From NCBI GenBank assembly GCA_965232455.1, contig OZ246981.1:3658001-3722000 (forward strand): a stretch of DNA of 64,000 nt, read 5' to 3'. Source of the stretch: JBFGFX01 sp965232455. GTDB taxonomy: Bacteria; Pseudomonadota; Gammaproteobacteria; Steroidobacterales; Woeseiaceae. Under the pieces are notes generated by a model. That model did not search any database and had not been told where the DNA came from. It worked only from the letters and a program-made list of their open reading frames with translations. Made by a program: the position numbers and the translations under genes. Shown in pieces: positions 1 through 8,700 of the stretch. Positions within the stretch are counted from its first letter, which is position 1. Each line of letters opens with the position of its first letter.

Positions 1-327
1 CCCGAGATACCCGTACGTGGTTTGCACCTCGCCGGCGTAATACCGAGGCAACAAGAATACGCTCACCGCGATACGGCCCGCGAGGTAGCCGATGGTGAGC
101 TGCAGGAACGTGAGCGCGCCGCCGTAGGCGACCGCCGGCAGGCCGATGACGGTCAGCGTACTGGTCTCGGTGGCAACGGTCGAGAAACAGACCACCCACC
201 AGGGCAGGTTGCGACCGCCCAGGAAGTAGTCGACCGTGTTCGTCTGGCGTCCGGCCAGCCGGATGCCGAGCACCGCCACGCCGAGAAGGTACGCAACGAT
301 GATGACGTAGTCGATACCGGTCAGCAC
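1..327 (-). CDS. Sodium:solute symporter (SSS family), N-terminal part, cut by window edge
   Basis: These are the first 109 residues of an inner-membrane Na+-coupled solute transporter; the rest lies left of the window. A first membrane helix (about residues 5-26) is followed by the SSS hallmark DYFLGGRNLPWW (33-44) and a second helix region containing ATETST. The substrate cannot be told from this part. The start is taken as GTG, because the same frame is closed 18 bp upstream by the TGA that ends the YceI-like gene. No clear ribosome binding site is visible, so translation may be coupled to that upstream gene. The two are probably co-transcribed. Confidence 0.85.
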   Translation of the reverse strand, partial: MLTGIDYVIIVAYLLGVAVLGIRLAGRQTNTVDYFLGGRNLPWWVVCFSTVATETSTLTVIGLPAVAYGGALTFLQLTIGYLAGRIAVSVFLLPRYYAGEVQTTYGYLG

Positions 328-345
328 GATTGGCCGGCCGCGGCG

Positions 346-1131
346 TCAGTCGTTTGAACTGAGCGAGGAAATTGCCGTCGGGGAACCGCGCACGGCATGA
401 ATCTCGAAACGAACGTCGAGTTTGTCCTGAACGGCCAGCGCACCGCCCAGCACGCTGAACGGCGTAATGTCGAAATCGCTTTGCAACAGTTCGAGTGAAC
501 CGCTTGCGGTGATCGATGCGGCCTGCCGTTCAACCGTAACGGGCAGCCGCAGCTCGCGAGAGACGCCGTGCAAGGTCAGCGATACGTCGAGCAGCGCGCC
601 GTTCTCGGCGTCGGCAACCGTGCCGGACGCCGAATCGATCGCCACCGTGACAAACGGATAGTCGGCGGCTTCGAGGCTCTTCAGCATGTTGCCGCGCGTT
701 CCCTCCCGGTCGGACTCCGAAGGCTCGGTCGTGAACCCCGCCTCCGCGCGCAGCGCAGGTTCGTCCACGGTCATGGCCGCGAGCGCCACAAAAAGATCGG
801 CGACGAACCGGCTATCGTCGTGATCGCCGTCGCGCAACAAAACGAACCCGGAAACGTCGCGGCTGGCAACGACGTGATCGTGCCCCATGCGGGCCAGCGT
901 GCCGCCCCGATAGACGTAAACCTGCACCAGCGAGCGGGACGGATCCACCTCGTAAACGAGCTCACCGGCGGCCGGGCTCAAATAGCGCTCGGCGGGAAAG
1001 CCCGCCGGCATGCCCGTCGGGACGGGCGGCGCGGGCGGCGGCGCGGCGCAGCCCATGGCCAGGAGAACCAGCGCCGCCGCCATCACCCTTGGCGCCGCGT
1101 GCATGACCGCGAATTCGTTTCGACTACTCAT
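346..1131 (-). CDS. YceI-like family lipoprotein
   Basis: The protein has 261 residues (252 if it starts at the second Met, residue 10, which gives a more compact signal peptide). The hydrophobic stretch VMAAALVLLAMGC ends in a lipobox cysteine, followed by a Pro/Ala-rich linker. The mature part has YceI features: a YEVDPSRSLVQVYVYRGG strand near the start, a central NMLKSLEAADYPFVTV segment and a VSLTLHGVSRELRLPV strand. The family forms lipocalin-like barrels that bind isoprenoids or other hydrophobic ligands in the periplasm; here it would be anchored to a membrane. It lies just upstream of the SSS symporter on the same strand and diverges from the MscS gene. Confidence 0.8.
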   Translation of the reverse strand: MSSRNEFAVMHAAPRVMAAALVLLAMGCAAPPPAPPVPTGMPAGFPAERYLSPAAGELVYEVDPSRSLVQVYVYRGGTLARMGHDHVVASRDVSGFVLLRDGDHDDSRFVADLFVALAAMTVDEPALRAEAGFTTEPSESDREGTRGNMLKSLEAADYPFVTVAIDSASGTVADAENGALLDVSLTLHGVSRELRLPVTVERQAASITASGSLELLQSDFDITPFSVLGGALAVQDKLDVRFEIHAVRGSPTAISSLSSND

Positions 1132-1247
1132 GGTCGCAGGATTCTACATCGCGCGGGCCCGATATCACGGGACATTGGCGCCGTGGCGCAGGATGCTATA
1201 GTCGTTCCCGGTCCTCAACAAGCAAAACGACAACGGCGGGATCCGGT

Positions 1248-2540
1248 TTGGAACAGATCAACACGCTTTGGTTGGAGTTCAGCGCACTCGCGATGAGCTT
1301 TCTGAGACGCCCGGAGGTTCTCATCCAGGCGGTCATGATCGGCACCCTGTTCATTCCCGCCCTGCTGTTGTCGTGGCGCGTCGAACCGAAGCTGGAAGAA
1401 CGGGCGAGACAGATAAAGGGGATGCCGGGCCTGCTGCGGGTCATCGTGGCGTTCCTGCGGCGCCTCGAATGGCTGTTTTTCGTCGTGTTTCTGGGCATCG
1501 CCTACGTCGCGACAACCGTCCTGGCATGGCCCGCAAGTAACTACATCATTTACGCGGTCATGCTGCTGGCGCTCGCATGGCTGCTGATTTCCGTCTTCTC
1601 GCACACGATACGAAGCCGCGTGTTGGGCCGCGTGTTTTCGGTCGTCGCCTGGGTGTACGTGGCCGCGACCATCCTCGGCGTGACCGGAGACGTGGCGGAA
1701 CTGCTCGATCAGGCCGGCTTTCAGCTCGGCGGCTTCCGGCTGTCCATCCTGAGCCTGCTCAAAGCCATACTGTTCCTCGGCGTGCTGCTGTGGCTGGCCG
1801 CCAGCGCCGGCAATTTCCTGGACCGCCGCATCCAGAGCTCCGAGGAGCTGACTCCCTCCCTCAGGGTTTTGATCGGCAAGGTCCTGCGCATCGCCCTGAT
1901 TGTCGTGGCCGCCCTGCTGGCGATGTCCGGCATCGGCATCGATCTCACCGCGTTTACGGTGTTGTCGGGCGCGGTCGGCGTCGGCATCGGCTTCGGCCTG
2001 CAAAAAGTGGTCTCGAACTTCATCTCGGGCATCATCATCCTGCTGGACGAGTCCATAAAACCCGGCGATACGATTTCGCTGGGAGACACCTTTGGCTGGA
2101 TACGCGAGCTGCGCGCACGATTCGTCTCCGTCGTAACCAGGGACGGCCGGGAATTTCTGATACCGAACGAAGACTTCATCACCACCCAGGTGGTCAACTG
2201 GTCGTTCACCGACGACCTCGTCCGCCTCGACGTGCCCTTTGGCGTGTCCTACGATTCGGACCCGCACGAGGTGAGCCGGTTGGCCATCGAGGCGGCCGGT
2301 TCGGTGGATCGCGTCGTCGCGGCCGGCAAATCGCCGGTCTGCTGGCTGAAGAACTTCGGCGACTCGTCGCTCGACTTTGTCTTGCGCTTCTGGATTGCCG
2401 ATCCGCAAAACGGTCTGACGAACATCCGCGGGAAGGTGATGCTGGCGCTGTGGGACGCCTTCAAGGAACACGAGATCGCGATCCCCTATCCGCACCGCGA
2501 GGTGATCATGAAGACGCCTCCCAATCCGCCCTCGATCTAA
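1248..2540 (+). CDS. MscS-family mechanosensitive ion channel
   Basis: A 430-residue inner-membrane channel of the small-conductance mechanosensitive family, which releases solutes on osmotic downshock. It has about five N-terminal hydrophobic segments (starting near residues 23, 65, 95, 125 and 165), more than the three of E. coli MscS. The conserved pore helix and beta domain follow: a Gly-rich helix around VGVGIGFGLQKVVSNFISG (about 240-260), then LLDESIKPGD and IPNEDFITTQVVNWS. The start is TTG with a GGCGGG element about 8 nt upstream; the next ATG is at residue 16. It is single and divergent from the YceI-like gene. Confidence 0.88.
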   Translation: MEQINTLWLEFSALAMSFLRRPEVLIQAVMIGTLFIPALLLSWRVEPKLEERARQIKGMPGLLRVIVAFLRRLEWLFFVVFLGIAYVATTVLAWPASNYIIYAVMLLALAWLLISVFSHTIRSRVLGRVFSVVAWVYVAATILGVTGDVAELLDQAGFQLGGFRLSILSLLKAILFLGVLLWLAASAGNFLDRRIQSSEELTPSLRVLIGKVLRIALIVVAALLAMSGIGIDLTAFTVLSGAVGVGIGFGLQKVVSNFISGIIILLDESIKPGDTISLGDTFGWIRELRARFVSVVTRDGREFLIPNEDFITTQVVNWSFTDDLVRLDVPFGVSYDSDPHEVSRLAIEAAGSVDRVVAAGKSPVCWLKNFGDSSLDFVLRFWIADPQNGLTNIRGKVMLALWDAFKEHEIAIPYPHREVIMKTPPNPPSI

Positions 2541-2552
2541 ATCCGGCGTATC

Positions 2553-2669
2553 CCGCGGACCGCGGATTGATCTTTAGTGACTGATCCAGACAGCACGCCA
2601 AGCCAAATCCCCAGTATGATTGGAGAGAACTGTGCCGCAGACCGCGGATTGATCTTTAGTGACTGATCC
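2553..2669. repeat. 35-bp direct repeat, two copies 82 bp apart
   Basis: Copies lie at 2553-2587 and 2635-2669 and agree at 34 of 35 positions (the difference is G2557 versus A2639). The central 30 bp, 2558-2587 and 2640-2669, are identical. The core begins GACCGCGGATTGATC. The spacer and flanks are not similar. It sits in the convergent gap between the MscS gene and the DUF4340 gene, where no protein gene is visible. Its origin is unknown. Confidence 0.9.
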
Positions 2670-2674
2670 CGATC

Positions 2675-2699
2675 GCTCGTCAGGACGAGCTCCTACAGG
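2675..2699 (-). repeat. REP-like palindromic element
   Basis: GCTCGTC (2675-2681) and GACGAGC (2684-2690) form a perfect 7-bp stem with a 2-nt loop. On the minus strand the stem is preceded by CCTGTAGGA, so the unit reads GTAGGAGC followed by a palindrome. That is the head-plus-hairpin design of REP elements in many Gammaproteobacteria. It lies just after the second 35-bp repeat, in a convergent intergenic gap, which is the usual REP location. No RAYT transposase gene is seen here. Confidence 0.7.
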
Positions 2700-2735
2700 C
2701 GTAACCCGAAAACCCAATCTGGGCGGCAACCGACC

Positions 2736-3797
2736 CTATTCCGTTTCGGCCTTCAGGATATCTTCCCAGCGCCGGGCCAGCTGGTTTACCTTGAAGTCGG
2801 GGATCCGGAACTGCCATCCGAGAAGGCGGTCGTAGTCGGCGGCGTCGGCCGGCGCGGCCTCTTCGGTAACTTCGCCCGCGGTTTCTTCGGTGCCGGACTC
2901 GTCGGCCGGGATTTCGACCGCCTGCACGTTCAGCGCAACCCAGACCGGAACGTCCTCATCGGTCTCATCGTCGTTAGCCGCGTCGAAAACCTGCACCGAA
3001 ATCAGCAGCCCGTCGAAGGTCTCGAATTCGGCGCGGCTCGAGGCCTCCTCGGCTTGCGCGCGGCGTACGTCGTCCAGTCGCAGCCCGCTGAGCGCACCGC
3101 CGATGCCGTTGGCCACCGTCGAATAACTGAGCTCGCGACCGTCGGGAATGTCCTGAACCTCGAATTCGGCGTTCTCGGCGGACTTCAGGAGTTCAATGGT
3201 TTCGCCGTCGGCATGACGGATGCTTGCCCGCCGGACTTTGTCGGCGGCAATATCCACAAGGTCGGTGCGCAGCCAGCCGCCGGGCGCGTCCGGCAACGTC
3301 AGGGGCTGGTCCACGAGCAGGCTCGTCGCCTGCCCTGCCAGCCTGACGTAACGGTTAGAGCCCTGGTTCGTGTCGCCGACGATTACGGCGTACTCGAAGT
3401 CGTCGCCGGCAACCGTCAGACGTACGCCTCGGCTCCCCGCGGTGTCCGGGTCACGGACCCCAAGGGCCTCGTAGCGCTCCGGGTCGGACGTTTTTTCTTC
3501 CAAAATCCTCGCATCCGCGAGCCCCAGGAGCAACTCGCGGATTTTGCCGATATCCGCGGGATAGTCGGCGCGGCTGCTCACCGCCCAGGTCCCGGACGCA
3601 ACGCTGATCGCCGTCGCCTCGTCGCCCGGCGCATCAATGGTCACGCTGCCGACGTCGTTGATACGTTCTTTCAGGCCGGGCACCAAAAGGCCGCCGCTGA
3701 CCGGGGCTCCGCCGCGCTCACTCATCTCCAGGCCGATTACGATCGCAACGAGCGCGAACAGGACGATAGCGAGATTTCTGACAGTGCTCTTGTTCAT
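2736..3797 (-). CDS. DUF4340 domain protein of Gld-type ABC exporter
   Basis: A 353-residue protein with one N-terminal membrane anchor (about residues 7-23), then a periplasmic part. The order of strands and the segment YPADIGKIRELLLGLADARILEEKTSDPERYEALGV are typical of DUF4340. In many proteobacteria this family is the last gene of a GldA/GldF/GldG-like ABC operon, as here. Its molecular role is unknown. The C-terminal part carries an acidic Glu/Ala-rich insertion (about 285-320). Its ATG overlaps the stop of the GldG-like gene (ATGA), so the two are translationally coupled. It is the promoter-distal gene of the operon. Confidence 0.85.
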   Translation of the reverse strand: MNKSTVRNLAIVLFALVAIVIGLEMSERGGAPVSGGLLVPGLKERINDVGSVTIDAPGDEATAISVASGTWAVSSRADYPADIGKIRELLLGLADARILEEKTSDPERYEALGVRDPDTAGSRGVRLTVAGDDFEYAVIVGDTNQGSNRYVRLAGQATSLLVDQPLTLPDAPGGWLRTDLVDIAADKVRRASIRHADGETIELLKSAENAEFEVQDIPDGRELSYSTVANGIGGALSGLRLDDVRRAQAEEASSRAEFETFDGLLISVQVFDAANDDETDEDVPVWVALNVQAVEIPADESGTEETAGEVTEEAAPADAADYDRLLGWQFRIPDFKVNQLARRWEDILKAETE

Positions 3798-5704
3798 GAT
3801 GCGTCCGCCCGGTTTCTACGCCACACGGCCACCAGGACAAAAACGGTGAGCAGCAGCGGCACGAGTCCGATATTGATGACTTTCAACCACGTCCCGAGCC
3901 GCTCGATGTTCTTGTCCAGGTTACGCTGCACGGCACGAAGATCCGTGCGGATAGTCGCGCGCCGATCGATAAAACGGTCGATCTCGGCCTGCTGTTCGGG
4001 CGACAGCAGAATATTGCCGGCGTCTTCGCGGGTAGACTGCAGCTCCAGCAACCGCTGTTCGGTGTCGGCCAGCTCGCTCTGCAGACGTTGTTCGGTCTCG
4101 CGGTATTCCGCTTCGGCTTCCACGCGCAGCGCATCGACCCGTGTAAACGGCCGGGTAAAGCTTGCCCGGCTGCGAACGGCGATCAGATCGGAGCTGCCCG
4201 ACAGGTTTTCGAGCGCATTGATCACGAATGCGCCGTTGCTCGCAAACGCATTCGCCAGCTGCTGGCCGAAAAAATTCTGTACCTGGACCCACATCTGATT
4301 GCCCAGCATGTCGACGTCGGCAACGACAATGAGATTCGCGGGCTCCACCGACTCCGACAGATGCGCATTTTCCGATTCGTCGTCCGCGTCCTCGGGATCT
4401 TCGTCGCCGGAGCTGACCGTCGTCGCCGGCGGTCCGTTGGGGAACGCGCTGGGCAGCACGCCGCCAACGCGGGCGGCAAGTACGTATTCTTCGCCCGACG
4501 GAGCAAAACCCGCCTGCAACACGGACGGATCGGGCAGGAAACTGAAACGCGTGGCCTGCATCGCCGACGACGAAGGACTGGACGTCAAAAGCGGCTCGAT
4601 GCTTGCCGCCGAGTCTTCGGCCAGGCTCAGACGCCCCACGGTGGCGAAATTGATCACGTTGAGATCACCCGTCACCACGTCGTCCGCACTCATCCATTCC
4701 GGAGTGACGCCGACGTAACCGTAATGACGAATCGGCCGCGGTGAACCGCCCGCGGTAATCGGCAACGCAAGCTGCGCATCGGCGACCACTTCATCGGAGG
4801 AGAATTCCAGTCCCCATGCCGTAAACAGCGCGGGCAGGTCCGAGCCCTGTCCGAGCGGCGGCATACCCTGCGGCATGCCCTCCGCCTGCGCCGGGTCCAC
4901 GTCCGCAACCGGATCCACGAAAATCAGCGCTTTACCGCCGCGCAAGACGAATTGATCGATCGCATACAGGGTCGCGTTCGACAGACTCTTGGGCTGCACG
5001 ATCCATAGCAGATTGATTTCGGCGGGTATTTCCTCGAGCGAGGTGCCCAGATTGCGCAACTCGAAGAGCTGCTGCGCCTGTTCGTAAACCACCCAGGGCG
5101 GCCGCAGACCCTGCGTCTGCGGGTCGAACCCACCGGACATCTCGACACCCGAAATCAGGCCGATAACGCTGCGGTCGGCGTCGGAGAGTGTCGTTACCAG
5201 TTTTGCGATGTCGTATTCCAGGAACGATTCCTTGTCCGGCTGGAAAAACGGGATCGTCTCCTCGTTATCGACGCTGTCGGTACCGGCCAGGCCAAGGTAT
5301 ACAGGATCCGGCGTCGCGCCGATCTGCACGCCTTGCAGGCCGAACTGGGTAGCCCTGTCCTCTTCTTCCGAGAACGGCAGCGGGTCGATGACGCTGAGGC
5401 GGATTTTGTCGTCCGCCTCAGCGGCAAATTCCTCCAGCATCTCGCGAACGCGGCCCGCGTAACTGCGCAGCGACGGGATACCCGCGGCCGCCTGATCGGA
5501 ATAATAAAAATACAGGTTAATCGGCTCGTCGATATTGGCGAGAATACGCTTCGTGCCGTCCGACAGCGTATACAGATTGTTTTCGGTCAGATCGAGCCGC
5601 AACCCCTTGAAGAGCTGATTGGAAACGATCACCGCCGCGACAAACCCGAGCAGGATGATCAACAGGCTCGACACACTCAGTCGTTGTTGTGTTTGCGTAC
5701 TCAT
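3794..5704 (-). CDS. GldG-like ABC exporter auxiliary protein
   Basis: A 636-residue membrane protein of the GldG / ABC_transp_aux type. One helix near the N-terminus (about 12-32) and one near the C-terminus (about 610-628) bracket a large periplasmic domain. The start NLYTLSDGTKRILANIDEPINLYFYYS is characteristic of the family. A coiled-coil-like, Glu/Arg-rich stretch (about 530-600) precedes the last helix. The partner permease and ATPase are encoded immediately upstream; the gap to the permease is 3 nt. The transported substrate is unknown. Outside Bacteroidetes gliding machinery these systems are widespread and uncharacterised. Confidence 0.85.
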   Translation of the reverse strand: MSTQTQQRLSVSSLLIILLGFVAAVIVSNQLFKGLRLDLTENNLYTLSDGTKRILANIDEPINLYFYYSDQAAAGIPSLRSYAGRVREMLEEFAAEADDKIRLSVIDPLPFSEEEDRATQFGLQGVQIGATPDPVYLGLAGTDSVDNEETIPFFQPDKESFLEYDIAKLVTTLSDADRSVIGLISGVEMSGGFDPQTQGLRPPWVVYEQAQQLFELRNLGTSLEEIPAEINLLWIVQPKSLSNATLYAIDQFVLRGGKALIFVDPVADVDPAQAEGMPQGMPPLGQGSDLPALFTAWGLEFSSDEVVADAQLALPITAGGSPRPIRHYGYVGVTPEWMSADDVVTGDLNVINFATVGRLSLAEDSAASIEPLLTSSPSSSAMQATRFSFLPDPSVLQAGFAPSGEEYVLAARVGGVLPSAFPNGPPATTVSSGDEDPEDADDESENAHLSESVEPANLIVVADVDMLGNQMWVQVQNFFGQQLANAFASNGAFVINALENLSGSSDLIAVRSRASFTRPFTRVDALRVEAEAEYRETEQRLQSELADTEQRLLELQSTREDAGNILLSPEQQAEIDRFIDRRATIRTDLRAVQRNLDKNIERLGTWLKVINIGLVPLLLTVFVLVAVWRRNRADAS

Positions 5705-5707
5705 GAC

Positions 5708-6442
5708 TCAATCCGCCTGCTTCCATTGCAGAACGATCGTGTTCGCGTAAAGGAACGCGCCTATCAGCAACGCAAAATACAGCAGGTCGCGAAAATCGAT
5801 GACCCCCCGCGAGATATTGGAGAAGTGCGTCAGGAAACTCAGCGACGCAATACCGTCGATGATCACCTGCGGCGCCCAACCGGAAAACGCATCCAGCACC
5901 ATCGGGAAACCCGACAACAGGAAGCCGAAACACACGACCACCGAAAAGACGAACGCGATGACCTGATTGCGCGTCACCGCCGACAGGCAGGCGCCAATGG
6001 CCAGGAATCCGCCAGCCATGAGCAGGCTGCCAATGTAACCGGTGAGAATGGCGCCGTTGTCGGGTTCGCCGAGATAGTTGACCGTTATCCAGATCGGGAA
6101 GGTCAACGCCAGGGCGATACCGGTAAACGCCCAGGCCGCCAGGAACTTGCCGAGCACCGCCTGCCAGGGTGTGATGGGCAGAGTCATGAGCAACTCGACG
6201 CTGCCGCTCTTGCGCTCCTCGGCCCAGAGCCGCATCGCTATCGCGGGGACCAGAAAGAGATAGAGCCACGGATGGAAATTGAAAAACGGCCGCAGATCGG
6301 CCTGGCCGCGCTCATAAAAGCCACCGAGATAAAACGTGAAGGTGCCCATCAAAACCAGAAAAATGACGATAAACACGTACGCGACGGGCGTCACGAAGTA
6401 ACTCCTGAATTCACGTTTGAACAACGCGCCGACGATATTCAT
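5708..6442 (-). CDS. ABC-2 type permease (GldF-like)
   Basis: Inner-membrane permease of about 244 residues with six hydrophobic segments. The opening MNIVGALFKREFRSYFVTP is the standard ABC-2 start, with an amphipathic helix before the first membrane span, and RLWAEERKSGSVELLMTLPI is the conserved cytoplasmic loop. The start was placed at the ATG that overlaps the TGA of the ATPase gene (ATGA). An upstream in-frame Met would lie deep inside the ATPase gene. It works with the ATPase encoded just upstream. Confidence 0.88.
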   Translation of the reverse strand: MNIVGALFKREFRSYFVTPVAYVFIVIFLVLMGTFTFYLGGFYERGQADLRPFFNFHPWLYLFLVPAIAMRLWAEERKSGSVELLMTLPITPWQAVLGKFLAAWAFTGIALALTFPIWITVNYLGEPDNGAILTGYIGSLLMAGGFLAIGACLSAVTRNQVIAFVFSVVVCFGFLLSGFPMVLDAFSGWAPQVIIDGIASLSFLTHFSNISRGVIDFRDLLYFALLIGAFLYANTIVLQWKQAD

Positions 6443-7383
6443 GCCGCCGCTCCCTGCGTGATCTCTCGAAACACTTCGTCGAGGTGCCCGTTCTCCTGCT
6501 GCAGGCCGTGTAACGCCCAACCCCGGTCCTCGATCAGCGCCGACACCTCCCGCCAGATCGCCCGACCGTCGCCGCTCTTCTCGGGAATGGCGGTAATCGT
6601 CGCCCGATCGCGATCACCTTCGGTCGTGCTTACCGACGCGAGCTTCTCGACGGCGGCCTGAGCTCCGTCGAACTCACTTGCATCCTCCAGCGACAGACGC
6701 ACTGCATTGTGATAACGGGAGCGCGATGCGAGGTTCGCGGGCGTATCGTCCGCGAGAATCCGCCCCGACGCGATGATGATCGCCCGGCTGCAAACCGCCT
6801 CGACCTCCTCGAGAATGTGAGTGGAGATGATGATCAGCTTGTCCGCCGACATCGAGCGAATCAGCTCGCGCACTTCATGTTTCTGGTTCGGATCCAGCCC
6901 GTCGGTCGGTTCATCGAGGATCAAAACGTCCGGATCGTGCAGAATCGCCTGCGCCAAGCCGACGCGCCGCTTGAAACCCTTCGACAGCGTCTCGATCGAC
7001 TGATTCAAAACCTCGCCGAGATGCAGCCTCTGCACGACCTCGTCCAATCGTTCCTTTCGTGCGGAATCCGAGAGTTCTCTTATGTCCCCGATGAAGTCCA
7101 GAAAAGTGGCAGGCGTCATCTCAGCGTAACAGGGCGCGCCTTCGGGCAGGTAACCGATTTTTCGCCGCGCCGCGATTGCGTCCGTCTCCACGTCGTGTCC
7201 GCAAACCGACGCTCGTCCGCCGCTGGGCGTGACGAATCCCGTGAGCATCTTCATCGTCGTGGACTTGCCGGCGCCGTTTGGGCCAAGGAAACCCAGCACC
7301 TCGCCGGCTTCACAGCGAAAGCTCAGATTGTCCACCACCGTGTGCCTGCCGTAGGTTTTTGTCAGACCGTCAATTTCTATCAT
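6439..7383 (-). CDS. ABC transporter ATP-binding protein (GldA-like)
   Basis: A 314-residue ATPase, first gene of the four-gene exporter operon. Walker A GPNGAGKST lies near residue 34-42, the signature is LSKGFKRRVGLAQAI (around 135), Walker B LILDEPTDGLDP follows, and the H-loop sits in ISTHILEEVE. The C-terminal ~90 residues resemble the extra domain of GldA/CcmA-type export ATPases. The signature reads LSKGF rather than LSGGQ, which is common in this subfamily. It energises export of an unknown substrate with the permease, GldG-like and DUF4340 proteins. Confidence 0.9.
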   Translation of the reverse strand: MIEIDGLTKTYGRHTVVDNLSFRCEAGEVLGFLGPNGAGKSTTMKMLTGFVTPSGGRASVCGHDVETDAIAARRKIGYLPEGAPCYAEMTPATFLDFIGDIRELSDSARKERLDEVVQRLHLGEVLNQSIETLSKGFKRRVGLAQAILHDPDVLILDEPTDGLDPNQKHEVRELIRSMSADKLIIISTHILEEVEAVCSRAIIIASGRILADDTPANLASRSRYHNAVRLSLEDASEFDGAQAAVEKLASVSTTEGDRDRATITAIPEKSGDGRAIWREVSALIEDRGWALHGLQQENGHLDEVFREITQGAAA

Positions 7384-7588
7384 CTACTTTTATCGTTTAC
7401 GTTTGCCGTCTACTCTCAAATCGCCGATCGGCGGTCGCCGACCCGGGTCGCTGTCACTAGTTTTCACGCTCGGATTCGAGCCTTCCGCCGGACGAGGGCC
7501 GGCCGGGGGAGCATTTTTTATCAGATCACATTTTGACGTTCAAGAGGCTGCCGGGCCGAATATCGGCGGGATTACGCATTGCAGAAAC

Positions 7589-7604
7589 GCCGCATGATTG
7601 CGGC
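7589..7604 (-). terminator. Possible terminator after modC
   Basis: A perfect 6-bp stem (GCCGCA / TGCGGC, 4-nt loop) starts just after the modC stop codon on the minus strand and is followed by GTTTCT. The stem is GC-rich but the T run is short, so termination would be weak. Confidence 0.4.
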
Positions 7605-7605
7605 A

Positions 7606-8700
7606 TCAGGCCTGCGCGGCGCTGCGGATCGCCGCGGATTTGATTTGTGCAAGCAGCCTGTCGCCGCGTTCGAGCTGAATTTCACGGCAGGAACGGCGTG
7701 TAATCCTGGCGACGAGCCGGTCCGAACCGACGCGGAGCCGTACCAGCACCATCGAACCGTCCACCTCGCGAAGCGCTTCGACCTCGGCGGGAACGATATT
7801 CAAAATCGTTGTTTGCAGCGGACGCTCGCGACAGAGGCTGACGTCGTTGGCCCGGATGCGAAGTCGCAGGGTCTCACCGGCGTCGCCGGCGCGGCCGGCC
7901 ACGAAGAAATCACCGCCCGAAAACTCGAGGCGCGTAAGGTCGTCGTCGGCATCGTAGTCAACCACCGTCGTTTCAATCACCGAGCCGGCCTCCTCCCCAA
8001 CCAGCATTGGCAGATCCAGCCGCGACAGCACGGACTGCAATTCACCGTTCGCCGCCACCCGACCTTCCTGCATTACGACAAGCTGATCGCAGAGGCGGCA
8101 GATCTCGTCGATACTGTGACTGACGTAGACAATCGGTACGGCAAGCTGCGCGTGCAGGCGATCGAAAAACGGCAACACTTCGTCTTTGCGTCGGCGGTCC
8201 AGCGCCGCAAGCGGTTCGTCCATCAATACGAACCGCGGCGCACGCAGCAGCGCCCGGGCGATGGAAACCCGCTGCGCTTCTCCGCCGGAAAGATCATCGG
8301 ACCGGCGTTCGAGAAGGTGTTCCAACCCGAGCAGCCCGACTATCTGCTGGAAACCGATCGCGGCGGCTCCGGGTTGGCGCCGCTTGACGCCATACTCGAG
8401 ATTACGGCGCACGTCGAGATGGGAGAAAAGCCTCGGCTCCTGGAACACGTAACCTATCTCGCGCTGATGGCTCGGCCTGGAAACGTTTTGCCGTTCGTCC
8501 TGCCAGACCTCTCCGGCGACGACCAGCCTGCCGGCGGCCGCGGCTTCCAATCCCGCGATACATCTCAACAGGGTCGTCTTCCCGGAACCCGACACGCCGA
8601 ATACGCCGGTCACTCCGCGCATCGGCAGATCGATATCGACGTCCAGCGAGAAGCCGCCGTAGTCGAGCGCGTAACGGAGTTCGATCATGTCGGTGTTCAT
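7606..8700 (-). CDS. modC: Molybdate ABC transporter ATP-binding protein ModC
   Basis: About 364 residues. Walker A GVSGSGKTTLLRCIAG, signature LSGGEAQRVSIARALL, Walker B RFVLMDEPLAALD and a switch His in YVSHSIDEI are all present. The C-terminal part (from about residue 285) is a TOBE/MopI-like domain, expected to bind molybdate for feedback. It couples ATP hydrolysis to molybdate uptake with ModB and ModA. The ATG overlaps the modB stop codon (ATGA), which fixes the start even though the frame stays open upstream through modB. Some homologues also carry tungstate. Confidence 0.92.
   Translation of the reverse strand: MNTDMIELRYALDYGGFSLDVDIDLPMRGVTGVFGVSGSGKTTLLRCIAGLEAAAAGRLVVAGEVWQDERQNVSRPSHQREIGYVFQEPRLFSHLDVRRNLEYGVKRRQPGAAAIGFQQIVGLLGLEHLLERRSDDLSGGEAQRVSIARALLRAPRFVLMDEPLAALDRRRKDEVLPFFDRLHAQLAVPIVYVSHSIDEICRLCDQLVVMQEGRVAANGELQSVLSRLDLPMLVGEEAGSVIETTVVDYDADDDLTRLEFSGGDFFVAGRAGDAGETLRLRIRANDVSLCRERPLQTTILNIVPAEVEALREVDGSMVLVRLRVGSDRLVARITRRSCREIQLERGDRLLAQIKSAAIRSAAQA

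Noticed and set aside
1215..2495. 426-codon open frame antisense to the MscS gene
   Set aside because: Low-complexity polar composition, no motif, fully covered by a convincing MscS protein on the other strand.
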